This document shows, one piece after another, positions 46,789 through 53,688 of a stretch of 53,688 nucleotides of DNA. The stretch comes from DASTPP01 sp035762175. Lineage in GTDB: Bacteria > Myxococcota_A > Polyangia > Polyangiales > Polyangiaceae. The notes beneath the pieces were generated by a model that had not been told where the DNA came from, ran no database searches, and saw only the letters and a list, made by a program, of their open reading frames with translations. Every line of letters begins with the position of its first letter. The first letter of the stretch is position 1. The translations under genes and the position numbers were made by a program. The DNA is taken from positions 1-53,688 of the forward strand of contig DASTPP010000218.1 in assembly GCA_035762175.1 (NCBI GenBank), in the 5' to 3' direction.

Positions 46789-48033
46789 TCAGAAGCCGTT
46801 CAGCGTGCCGACGAAGGGCAGGGGGCCCGCGAAGAGCTCGTCGAGCAGGCGCGCGGCGCGCTCGCTGCCCCGCGCGACGCCGAGCCGCACGAGGGTGCGG
46901 GCCGAAGCCGCCCCGAAGTAGATCTGCGAGAGCCGGTCGATCGAGAGCGCGACCCGCTCGGCCGCGCGCGCCCCCCGCGCGAGCTGCGCGCCGCGCGGCC
47001 CGAGCTCGAGGTCGTAGGCGCCCGACTGCTCGGCGATCACCGGGTCTTCGAGATCGAGGCCGAGCGCGCCCCGCGCGAGCTCGCGCCGCGCGCCCGGGTG
47101 CGCGGCGAAGGCGCGCGCGAGGTGCACGACCCGCCCCATCGCCCCCGCCTTGGTGACCGCGAAGGGGTCGTACTGCGCCCACGCCGGCGGCGCGTCGCCG
47201 AGGCCGTGCTCGTCGACCAGCGCGAGCGCCTCGTCGCGCGCGACCGCGAGCGAGACGAGCGCGTACTGGTCGCCGAGCGACGCGAAGAAGCCGAGCAGGC
47301 CCCGCACCGCCTCGCCCGACGCGGCCCGCAGCTCGAGCACGCGGCACTGCGGCCCGCCCGGCGCCCGGTCGTCGACCTCGTAGAGCGCGTAGCCCGCGGG
47401 CTCGCCCCCGCCCGGCTTGAGGTACACCGCCCCCTCGAGCGCGCGCGCGAACACGCGCCGCCGCCACCAGTGCTCGTCGCGCTTGAGCTGGCCCGTCGTG
47501 CCCGCCCGCGCCCGCTCGTAGATCGCCCGCAGCGCCTTGCCGTGCTTGCGCGCCTCGAAGCGCGCGACGTTCGCGCGCAGGGGCGAGGCGAGCAGGTGCC
47601 CCGGCGGCGCCCGCAGCTGGTCGCGCGCCTCGACCAGCCCGTAGCCGAGCGCCCGGTAGAAGGGCAGGCGGTAGGCGAAGAGCAGCGAGAGCGGCTCGCC
47701 CCGCTCGTGGCCCGCGCGCAGCATCGCCCGCACCAGCGCCGTGGCGACCCCCGCCCGCCGGCGCTCGGGCGCGACGGCGACCGCGGCGAGGCCGCGCACC
47801 GGCACGTCCTCGCCCGCGAGGCTCGCCCGCAGGCGCAGCCCCGCCGCGAGCCCCACCGGCTCGGCCCCCTCGAGCGCGAGCAACAGGTCGCCGGGCCCGA
47901 GGTGGGGGTTGTCGCCGAGGTAGGCGGCCCAGGTCGAACCGACCGGCCGGCTGCGGAAGGCCCGCTCGGCGAGCGCGGCGGCGGCCCCGAGCTCGCCCGG
48001 TCGCGCGGCGCGGACGAGTCGCTCGGTCGGCAT
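46789..48033 (-). CDS. Eis-like GNAT acetyltransferase
   Basis: The 414-residue protein has two N-terminal GNAT-like modules (ahead of 280; VAPERRRAGVATALVRAML is the CoA-binding turn, and FYRALGYG is typical of Eis) and a C-terminal SCP2-like domain (about 300-414). The family includes Mycobacterium tuberculosis Eis, which acetylates aminoglycosides and proteins. The C-terminal residue is F, as needed for Eis-type catalysis. Substrate unknown. ATG 48033 is chosen. Confidence 0.9.
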   Translation of the reverse strand: MPTERLVRAARPGELGAAAALAERAFRSRPVGSTWAAYLGDNPHLGPGDLLLALEGAEPVGLAAGLRLRASLAGEDVPVRGLAAVAVAPERRRAGVATALVRAMLRAGHERGEPLSLLFAYRLPFYRALGYGLVEARDQLRAPPGHLLASPLRANVARFEARKHGKALRAIYERARAGTTGQLKRDEHWWRRRVFARALEGAVYLKPGGGEPAGYALYEVDDRAPGGPQCRVLELRAASGEAVRGLLGFFASLGDQYALVSLAVARDEALALVDEHGLGDAPPAWAQYDPFAVTKAGAMGRVVHLARAFAAHPGARRELARGALGLDLEDPVIAEQSGAYDLELGPRGAQLARGARAAERVALSIDRLSQIYFGAASARTLVRLGVARGSERAARLLDELFAGPLPFVGTLNGF

Positions 48034-48098
48034 GCGCGGCGGCGGCGCTCAGCGCCCGGCCCGGGCGCCCGGGCGGCGTCGGCAGGGGGCGGGCGCGC

Positions 48099-49766
48099 TC
48101 ACTCGGTCGCCTGCGTCGCCCGCGCCGTGCCGAGCAGCGCGACCGCCTGCCCCCCGTCGGCGATCTCCCCGGACCAGGTGCCCTCGCTCCAGCTCGTGAG
48201 GGCGGGCCGGTCGTCGAAGTTGGCCGCCCCCAAGATGGCGAAGGAGAACGCGACCTCGCCCGCGCCGGCCGTGCGCGCCGCGTCCCACATGATCTCGAGC
48301 GCGCCCTCGCAGTAGGCGACGGCGCACGCCTCGTCGCACGCCGGCAGGAAGGCGCCGGCGCCCCGGAGCGCCTCGGCGACGTCGGGGCACGAGACCGCGC
48401 CCCGCAGCGTCGCGTCGAAGGCGTCGGGGTCGACGCCGAGCGAGCGCGCGATCGCGACCGCCAGGAGCGCCCCGTGGTTGAAGCCGACCTCGCCGCTCGC
48501 GGCGATGCGGTCGGTCGCCGAGTCGGCCACCAGCCCGAAGCCCGCCACGCCGGCGCCGGCGACGTCGCCGAAGGGCACGCCGAGCAGCGCGGCGGCGTCC
48601 AGCCAGAAGGCGCCGCCGCCGAGCGCCCGCACGCCCCCCGACAGCGGCGCGGACGCGGCGCCTTCGAGCAGCGCCCGGGCGCCCTGCAGCCAGCCGGACA
48701 CCTCGGCGTTGGGCATCGGCAGCGCGGCGAGGGCCCCGATCTCGGCGGCCGTGACGTTGGCCGCGAAGTGGTCGGCCGCGGCCGCGTCGGTGCGCCCGAT
48801 GTGCTCGCGCATGGCCTCGACGAGGGCGCCCGCGCCGCGCACGCCGGGGCCCGCCTCGGGCTCGCCCGCCTGGAACGCGCTCAGGAACGACGCCCCCCAG
48901 CGGTCGAGGGTCGGCGCGAGGGCCGCCTGCGACGCCGGGTCGAGCCGCAGCGTGACCGACACGCGCAGCGACCCGGTGTCGAGCTCGACGTTCTGCGCCG
49001 CCACGTCGACCTCGAGCAGCTTCGCCGTCTTGACGCCCGCGGCCACGTCCTGGCAGCCCCGGGCGTAGGGGCCGCCCCAGACCAGCAGGGCGAAGGGCTC
49101 GCCCGGCGTCAGGTTGTCGATGGCGAGCTCGTCGCCCCCCTCGCCCTCGACCGTCAGCTCGTCGAGCCAGCCCGCGCCGCCCCGGACGGGCACCGGCCGC
49201 GCGCCGACCGACGCGCAGGTCTCGCCCGGCCTCGCCTGCGCGACCCACCCGTCGATCACGCGCTTGCCCGAGTACGAGGGCCGCGCCGCGACCGAGCCGG
49301 CGGACTTCGACAGCGACGAGACCGTCACGCCGAGCTCGGCCCGCTCGCCGCCGTCGAGCCGCGCCTCGAGCACGAAGCTCGCCTCGCGGCTCGAGGCGTG
49401 CAGCGACACCCGGCGCGGCCCCTCGCCGCCACCCCCTTCGGCCGGCGGCGCGACGAAGGCCTCGCCCGTCCCGTCGGTGACCGCCCGGCCGGCGTCGAGC
49501 GCGGCGTCGGCCACGTCGCCGATGAGCGCGAAGCGCACCGCGAGCCCCGCCTCGGGCGGCGAGACCCGCACCCGCACCGGCCGCACGCGCCCGAAGCCGA
49601 GCTCGAGGCCGACCGCGCCCTCTTCGAAGGCAATCTCGCGCCGCCCCCGGGCCAGGCCCTTCGGCGCCGCGTCGCCCCCCTCGCCCCCGCAGCCCCCCGC
49701 CCCGCCGGGGGCGAGCGCGGCGAGCGCGGCGAGCGCGACGCAAAAGGGCGGGCGATGGCGGGGCAT
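48099..49766 (-). CDS. large lipoprotein of unknown function, 555 aa
   Basis: A signal peptide ends in a lipobox-like GGAGGC (C26). About 70-180 and 210-270 look like beta-sandwich repeats (RVRVSPPEAGLAVRFALIG...), followed by a helical region (about 280-480). No family recognised; it has the look of a myxobacterial surface lipoprotein. Cysteines near the C-terminus (CDEACAVAYC) may form disulphides. TATACT (49807-49802, minus) is a likely -10, 35 bases before the ATG. Confidence 0.65.
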   Translation of the reverse strand: MPRHRPPFCVALAALAALAPGGAGGCGGEGGDAAPKGLARGRREIAFEEGAVGLELGFGRVRPVRVRVSPPEAGLAVRFALIGDVADAALDAGRAVTDGTGEAFVAPPAEGGGGEGPRRVSLHASSREASFVLEARLDGGERAELGVTVSSLSKSAGSVAARPSYSGKRVIDGWVAQARPGETCASVGARPVPVRGGAGWLDELTVEGEGGDELAIDNLTPGEPFALLVWGGPYARGCQDVAAGVKTAKLLEVDVAAQNVELDTGSLRVSVTLRLDPASQAALAPTLDRWGASFLSAFQAGEPEAGPGVRGAGALVEAMREHIGRTDAAAADHFAANVTAAEIGALAALPMPNAEVSGWLQGARALLEGAASAPLSGGVRALGGGAFWLDAAALLGVPFGDVAGAGVAGFGLVADSATDRIAASGEVGFNHGALLAVAIARSLGVDPDAFDATLRGAVSCPDVAEALRGAGAFLPACDEACAVAYCEGALEIMWDAARTAGAGEVAFSFAILGAANFDDRPALTSWSEGTWSGEIADGGQAVALLGTARATQATE

Positions 49767-49801
49767 CGAGGCGGGGCGGCCCGGGGGGCGGCGGCCCCGC
49801 G

Positions 49802-49807
49802 AGTATA
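49802..49807 (-). promoter_or_regulatory. -10 of the large lipoprotein gene
   Basis: TATACT on the minus strand matches the -10 consensus in five of six positions and lies 35 bases before ATG 49766. No strong -35 is visible. Confidence 0.5.
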
Positions 49808-49853
49808 CGCCAGAACGCCCGCGTCCGCTCGGCCCGCGCGCCGCCCCGCCCCC

Positions 49854-51167
49854 TCAGGCCCGCGCCCGGCTCGGCCGGTCGATCGGGATGGGCCAGAGCA
49901 GGACGGCGCCCGCGACGAAGAAGGACGCGACGAGCAGCAGGGCGGTGCGGCGCGAGTGCAGCAGGTCGGCGGCGACCCCGAACGACATGCCGAGGATCGT
50001 GCCGAGCCGCGAGAACATGCCCCAGAAGCCGAAGATCTGCGCCGAGCGCTCGGGCGGCGCGAGCAGGCCGACCACCGTGCGGCTCGAGCTCTGGGTCGCC
50101 CCGATGCCCGTGCCGGCCAGGAGGGCGACGGCGAAGAAGAGCCGCTTCGGCTCGACGCCCGCCGCCGCCGAGAGCGCGCCGAGCCCGTAGATGGCCATGA
50201 CGGCCACGAACCAGAGCCCGAGCGTCGCCAGCACCGTCGGCTTCGCCCCGATTCTCGCCTCGACCAGGCCGAAGGCGAACGCGCCCCCCGCGGCGCTAAA
50301 CTGCAAGATGACGAAGAGCGTCTGCAGGTCGCCCATGCCGAACTGCAGCTCGGACCGGGCGTAGATGCCGACGAACTTGATGACCGCCTCGAGCCCCGCC
50401 ATGTACACCATGAACGCGAGCAGAAAGCGGAAGAGCACCCAGTGCTGCCGCGCCAGCCCCGCCGTCTGCTTGAGCTCGCCGAGCCCCGCCCGCAAGAGCC
50501 GCCCGAGCCCCGCCCCTTCGAAGCCCGGCGCCGGGCGCCCCCGCTCGCGCACCAGCAAGAGCGTCGGCAGGCTCGACGCCGTGAAGAAGAGCGCCGTCAC
50601 CACCATCGCGCGCTGCGTGCGCCCGACCTCGCCCGGCCCCTCGCCCCCCACGATCGAGCCGACCAGCAGCAGGCTGGCCAGGCCCCCGAAGTAGCCGAGG
50701 CCCCAGCCGAGCCCCGAGATCTTGCCCATCGTCTTCTCGGTCGCGAGCTCGGGCAGAAAGCTCGCGCAGAACGACTCGCTCAGCATGAAGGCGGCGTTGC
50801 TGAGCGCCACGAGCGCCACGCCCGCCCCGAGGTCGCCCGGGCCCACCAGCGCGAGCGCCGCGGTCGCGAGCGAGCAGGCCGCCGTCGTGCCGAGCAGGTA
50901 GACCTTCTTGCGCCCGCTCTTGTCGCAGATGGCCCCGACGAGCGGCGAGAGCCCGAGCGCCAGCACCGTCGAGAGCACGATCGCGAGCGACCAGTACGAG
51001 TCGCGCGCCGCGCCGGCCGGCACCACGTGCTCGGTGAAGAACTCGGCGTACACCGCCGTGATGACCACCGTCGTGTAGCTCGAGTTGGCGAAGTCGAACA
51101 TCGCCCACCCGAAGATCTCGCGCTTTCGCACGGGCGGCGGGGCGGCTACGGCGTCGGCGGCGCTCAT
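49854..51167 (-). CDS. MFS transporter, UMF1/Atg22-like
   Basis: The 437-residue protein has about 12 membrane helices and the UMF1-family N-terminal motif GWAMFDFANSSY (20-31). The A-like motif DKSGRKK follows helix 2. Eukaryotic relatives export amino acids from vacuoles; bacterial substrates are not known. The start is ATG 51167, with GGAGGGG upstream and TATAGA (51196-51191, minus) as a likely -10. Confidence 0.92.
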   Translation of the reverse strand: MSAADAVAAPPPVRKREIFGWAMFDFANSSYTTVVITAVYAEFFTEHVVPAGAARDSYWSLAIVLSTVLALGLSPLVGAICDKSGRKKVYLLGTTAACSLATAALALVGPGDLGAGVALVALSNAAFMLSESFCASFLPELATEKTMGKISGLGWGLGYFGGLASLLLVGSIVGGEGPGEVGRTQRAMVVTALFFTASSLPTLLLVRERGRPAPGFEGAGLGRLLRAGLGELKQTAGLARQHWVLFRFLLAFMVYMAGLEAVIKFVGIYARSELQFGMGDLQTLFVILQFSAAGGAFAFGLVEARIGAKPTVLATLGLWFVAVMAIYGLGALSAAAGVEPKRLFFAVALLAGTGIGATQSSSRTVVGLLAPPERSAQIFGFWGMFSRLGTILGMSFGVAADLLHSRRTALLLVASFFVAGAVLLWPIPIDRPSRARA

Positions 51168-51190
51168 CGGGCGGGTCTCGGGCCCCTCCG

Positions 51191-51198
51191 TCTATACC
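51191..51198. promoter_or_regulatory. TATA element between divergent genes
   Basis: The site reads TATAGA on the minus strand, 23 bases before the MFS start, and TATACC on the plus strand, 92 bases before the pilin-like gene. It fits best as the MFS -10. Confidence 0.45.
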
Positions 51199-51290
51199 CG
51201 ACTCGCCGCGGCCCCGGCACTGGCCTTTTCGGCCCGCCCGCCCCCGCCCGAAAGCCGCCCCGCCCCGGCCGTGGTATCGGCCCCCGCGCC

Positions 51291-51779
51291 TTGTCCCGGT
51301 CGCCCACCTACCTCCAGCTCGCCCTCGGCATCGCCCTCGGCGGCTCGCTGCTCGCCGTGGTCGTGCCCTCGTTCGTCCGCGACCTGCACGCCTCGCGCCT
51401 GTCCGAGGCCGTCCGGGGCCTGCACGACATCGGCGAGGGCGCCGTCGCCTACGCCCGCGGCAAGCCCCCCGCAGAGGCCTTCCCGCCGCCGGCCCCGCTC
51501 ACCCCGCCCGAGGTGCCCCGCGGCCGCCGCGTCAAGGACCCGCCCGGCACCTGGGACCACCTCACCTGGGCCGCCCTCGGCTTCTCGATCGACCACGAAC
51601 ACTATTTCAGCTTCGCCTTCGAGAGCCACAACGGCCCCGATCGCGCCACCTTCGTCGCCCGCGCCCACGGCGACCTCGACGGCGACGGCGAGCGCTCCAC
51701 CTTCGAACTCTACGGCGAGTGCACGCCCGAAGGTTCCCGCGTGCTGCCCGGCCTCTTCGTCGACCGCGAGGTCGAGTGA
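51291..51779 (+). CDS. pilin-like membrane-anchored protein, 162 aa
   Basis: A single hydrophobic helix near the N-terminus (about 8-25, LQLALGIALGGSLLAVVVPSFV) runs into an amphipathic segment (RLSEAVRGLHDIGEGAVAYARG), the layout of type IV pilins and type II pseudopilins. No GFTLIE prepilin peptidase site is seen, so it may be an unprocessed or diverged member. The C-terminal part (DGDGERSTFELYGECTPEG) holds the expected D-x-D-G-D loop. TTG 51291 was chosen; the stop overlaps the next start by 4 bases. Confidence 0.75.
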   Translation: MSRSPTYLQLALGIALGGSLLAVVVPSFVRDLHASRLSEAVRGLHDIGEGAVAYARGKPPAEAFPPPAPLTPPEVPRGRRVKDPPGTWDHLTWAALGFSIDHEHYFSFAFESHNGPDRATFVARAHGDLDGDGERSTFELYGECTPEGSRVLPGLFVDREVE

Positions 51780-53688
51780 GGCCCCGCGCCGCCGCGGCCG
51801 CCGCCCTCGCCGCGCCCCTCGCCCTCGCCGCCCTCGCGGGCCGGGCCGCCCTCGCCAGCCCCGCCGCCCCCGCAGCGCCCTGCGGCGCCTTCGCCGCCCC
51901 GCCGCCGCTCGCGCTGCGCGCGCTCGCCTTCGGCCACGACCGCGCCCTCGCCCGCCTGCTCTGGTCGCGCGCCCGCGTCGCCCACGGCGCCTGCTTCGCC
52001 CGCCGCCAGCGCTTCGAGGGCGCCATCGCCTACGTCGAGGCCGCGCTCGCCCTCGACCCCTCGTTCCGCGAGCCCTACCGCTACGTCGGCGCCTTCGTCG
52101 CCTCGGGCCCCGGCCGCCCCTCGCGCGCCGCGCTCGACGCCGCGCGGCGCGTGCTCGTCGAGGGCGCCCGGCGCTCGCCCGGCGACGCCGAGCTGCGCGC
52201 GCGGGCCGGCGCCTTTCTCGCCTTCGTCGCGCCCGCGCACCTCGGCCCCGACGAGGCCGCCCGCTGGCGCGACGAGGGGCTGCGGCTGCTCGATGGCTCT
52301 CGGAGCGTCGCCCCCTAACTCGTGCACCACCACGCGCGAGCCCGGACGCTCGGCCGTCGACTGCACGCCGTGCCAGCCGGCCGGCAGCGGCGGGTCGGTC
52401 CACAGAAAGAGGCGCTTGGCGTCGGCCGGCGCCAGGTTGACGCAGCCGTGGCTCTGCTGGCGGCCGAAGTTGTCGTGCCAGAAGGCGCCGTGCAGCGCGT
52501 ACGACTCGAAGTAGTACATGATGAAGGGCACGTCCTCGATCGAGTAGGGCAGGTCGCCCGCGACGGCGCCGTCGCCGTCCATCGTGGCCGCGACGTGCTT
52601 CTCGCGAATGCGCCAGGTGCCCGTCGGCGTCTTGTGATCGTGCTCTTTGTCGGGGCCCTTGCGGCCGGTCGACACGAGCGTCGCGAAGACGGGCCGGGTG
52701 CCCTCGAAGGCGACGAGCGTCTGGCGCGCGAGGTTCACGTCGACCCACTTCTCGCCCGGCGCGAGGTCGACCGGCGGCGCCCCCGGCTGCGTGAAGGCGA
52801 CGTCGACGCCCCGCAGCCAGTGGCCGTCGGTCGTCTCGCGGTAGATCTTGCCGCCGACGCTCAGCGTCTTGCCCGTCAAGAACGCCCGGTCGTAGCGCGC
52901 GAGCGGGCCCGCGGGGCGCACCGTCTTCTTGTCGACGTCGGCCTCGTACTTCGAGGCCTCTTTGGCGAGCACGAAGGCGACGGCGTGGCCCGCGTGCGCC
53001 TCGTCGATGGCCTGCCCCGAGAGCGAGGGCGCCTTGACCATGCCCATGCGGTCGGCCGGCGCGAGCAGCCCGCTCAGCGTCTTGTGGAAGGGGCGCGACT
53101 CGTGCGTGAAGGTGTGGTCGACCGACACGTAAAAGCCCCGGACCATGCGCTTGGCGAGCACGTCGTCGGCGTCGCTCAAGAGGTCGGCGAGCGTCACCTC
53201 GGGCTTGACCCCCTTGCCCGTCTGCGCCCACCAGGGCTTGCTCGGGTCGTAGCCCGGCGCCCCGCCCGCGCCCTCGGGCGGCGCCGGCGAGAAGCCCCCG
53301 CCGAAGGGCAGCCCCACGGTCGTCTCTTCGGCCTCGGCCTTCGCCGCCGCCTCCTCGCGTTCGCGTTCGCGCTCGCGGCGCCGCCGCCGCTTCGAGCCCG
53401 ACGAGCGCTCGTCGTCGCGCTCGCGCGAGGCGCGCCGCGCCGCCGGCTCGGAGCTCGGGGTGATGCCGAGGTAGGGCTCGTACGACGCCATCTCGTCGCG
53501 GGTCGGCAGCGACTTGTAGAGCGGCGTGCCGTGCGAGAGGTTGTGCGCGTACGGGTAGGGCAGCGGGTCGTCGAGGTTCGGCGTGCGCGCGCGCGCCTCG
53601 GGGTGGTTCGCGTCGAGCGTGACGTTGCGCCCGCACACGAAGCCGTAGGGCGCGAGCCGGTACCAGCCCTCGGCGCAGCCCTCGCCCG
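51710..53688 (-). CDS. L,D-transpeptidase (YkuD), 5' end outside the window
   Basis: The gene enters from the right edge: the frame continues to 53688 (EGCAEGWYRLAPYGFVCGRN). The N-terminal part repeats a W-Y-x-L-x-P-x-G-F-V-C pattern, then a charged Arg/Glu stretch. The YkuD domain lies at about 52330-52750, with HGAFWHDNFGRQQSHGC holding the catalytic H and SHGC cysteine. It would cross-link peptidoglycan 3-3. The domain ends near 52320, but no stop occurs until 51710; the last 200 codons are antisense to the two plus genes. As with the DUF218 gene, a stop may be lost. Confidence 0.8.
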   Translation of the reverse strand, partial: GEGCAEGWYRLAPYGFVCGRNVTLDANHPEARARTPNLDDPLPYPYAHNLSHGTPLYKSLPTRDEMASYEPYLGITPSSEPAARRASRERDDERSSGSKRRRRREREREREEAAAKAEAEETTVGLPFGGGFSPAPPEGAGGAPGYDPSKPWWAQTGKGVKPEVTLADLLSDADDVLAKRMVRGFYVSVDHTFTHESRPFHKTLSGLLAPADRMGMVKAPSLSGQAIDEAHAGHAVAFVLAKEASKYEADVDKKTVRPAGPLARYDRAFLTGKTLSVGGKIYRETTDGHWLRGVDVAFTQPGAPPVDLAPGEKWVDVNLARQTLVAFEGTRPVFATLVSTGRKGPDKEHDHKTPTGTWRIREKHVAATMDGDGAVAGDLPYSIEDVPFIMYYFESYALHGAFWHDNFGRQQSHGCVNLAPADAKRLFLWTDPPLPAGWHGVQSTAERPGSRVVVHELGGDAPRAIEQPQPLVAPAGGLVGAEVRGRDEGEKGAGPRAQLGVAGRAPGALDEHAPRGVERGARGAAGARGDEGADVAVGLAERGVEGERGLDVGDGALEALAAGEAGAVGDAGARPEQAGEGAVVAEGERAQRERRRGGEGAAGRCGGGGAGEGGPAREGGEGEGRGEGGGRGGAGPHSTSRSTKRPGSTREPSGVHSP
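51776..52318 (+). CDS. secreted TPR-like protein, 180 aa
   Basis: A signal peptide (about 1-30) is followed by helical pairs resembling TPR repeats (RFEGAIAYVEAALALDPSFRE, cited by ends: RFEGAIAY ... ALDPSFRE, about 82-102). GTG 51776 overlaps the TGA of the pilin-like gene by 4 bases, so the two are translationally coupled. The product may help assembly or be an envelope partner of the pilin-like protein. The convergent L,D-transpeptidase frame overlaps it fully. Confidence 0.7.
   Translation: MRPRAAAAAALAAPLALAALAGRAALASPAAPAAPCGAFAAPPPLALRALAFGHDRALARLLWSRARVAHGACFARRQRFEGAIAYVEAALALDPSFREPYRYVGAFVASGPGRPSRAALDAARRVLVEGARRSPGDAELRARAGAFLAFVAPAHLGPDEAARWRDEGLRLLDGSRSVAP

Noticed and set aside
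48474..51290. Plus-strand open frame of over 900 codons before the pilin-like gene
   Set aside because: It is antisense to the large lipoprotein and the MFS transporter; only the end from 51291 has protein character.

Overview
The window is a very GC-rich (roughly three quarters G+C by eye) chromosomal segment. Its gene content points to a myxobacterium-like member of the Myxococcota, most like the Polyangia. Evidence includes a GltJ/AgmX-type gliding-motility protein (zinc ribbon + GYF + TonB-like C-terminus), a CarF/TMEM189-type plasmanylethanolamine desaturase, a DUF4388 protein, a TIGR04552-like protein, and many lipoproteins with Gly- or Pro-rich linkers. The assignment rests on recognised families; I could not run a search. 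GTG and TTG starts are common, and several starts were set by a Shine-Dalgarno sequence or a 4-base stop/start overlap.

Layout, left to right. 0.3-4.3 kb: Lon protease, followed by an intact IS4-family (Tn5-like) insertion sequence with perfect 19-bp terminal inverted repeats and a 10-bp target duplication. 4.5-8.8 kb: a lipid-type cluster of two hotdog thioesterases, the CarF-like desaturase, a PlsC-type acyltransferase and an atypical SDR. 9-16.2 kb: FAH-family enzyme, hypothetical protein, DUF218, DUF2934, an orphan NtrC-type regulator, then queA-tgt (queuosine tRNA modification). 16.6-19.3 kb: the GltJ-like gene and, on the minus strand, the RNase P RNA gene. 19.4-23.4 kb: LD-carboxypeptidase, a second acyltransferase-SDR pair paralogous to the first, and two small lipoproteins. 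23.5-30.5 kb (all minus): membrane protein, PfkB kinase, MTA phosphorylase, gmk, yicC, DUF507, TIGR04552-like protein, small membrane protein. 30.9-32.8 kb (minus): membrane protein, cytochrome c lipoprotein, OmpA-like lipoprotein. 33-38.8 kb (plus): dnaE, an S1-domain protein, pyrH. 38.8-45.4 kb: secreted or lipoproteins, a LytS/LytTR two-component pair and a DUF4388 protein. 45.6-53.7 kb: MoxR ATPase behind a palindromic promoter, tRNA-Lys(UUU), Eis-like acetyltransferase, a large lipoprotein, a UMF1-type MFS transporter, a pilin-like protein, a secreted repeat-type protein, and an L,D-transpeptidase cut by the window edge.

Functionally this is mostly a housekeeping backbone (dnaE, pyrH, gmk, queA, tgt, rnpB, lon, tRNA) interleaved with envelope, lipid and motility genes. 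There is no phage, CRISPR or defence island. The only mobile element is the IS.

The most unusual signal is structural. At seven loci the last codons of a gene, including the region of its stop codon, are repeated in tandem just downstream (units 24-50 bp). In two cases the array fills the whole gap up to the next start codon. Other points of note are the duplicated acyltransferase-SDR cassette whose SDRs both lack the YxxxK catalytic pair, two convergent pairs in which one gene has no stop and stays open through the opposing gene, and a 19-bp perfect palindrome over the -35 of a strong promoter.
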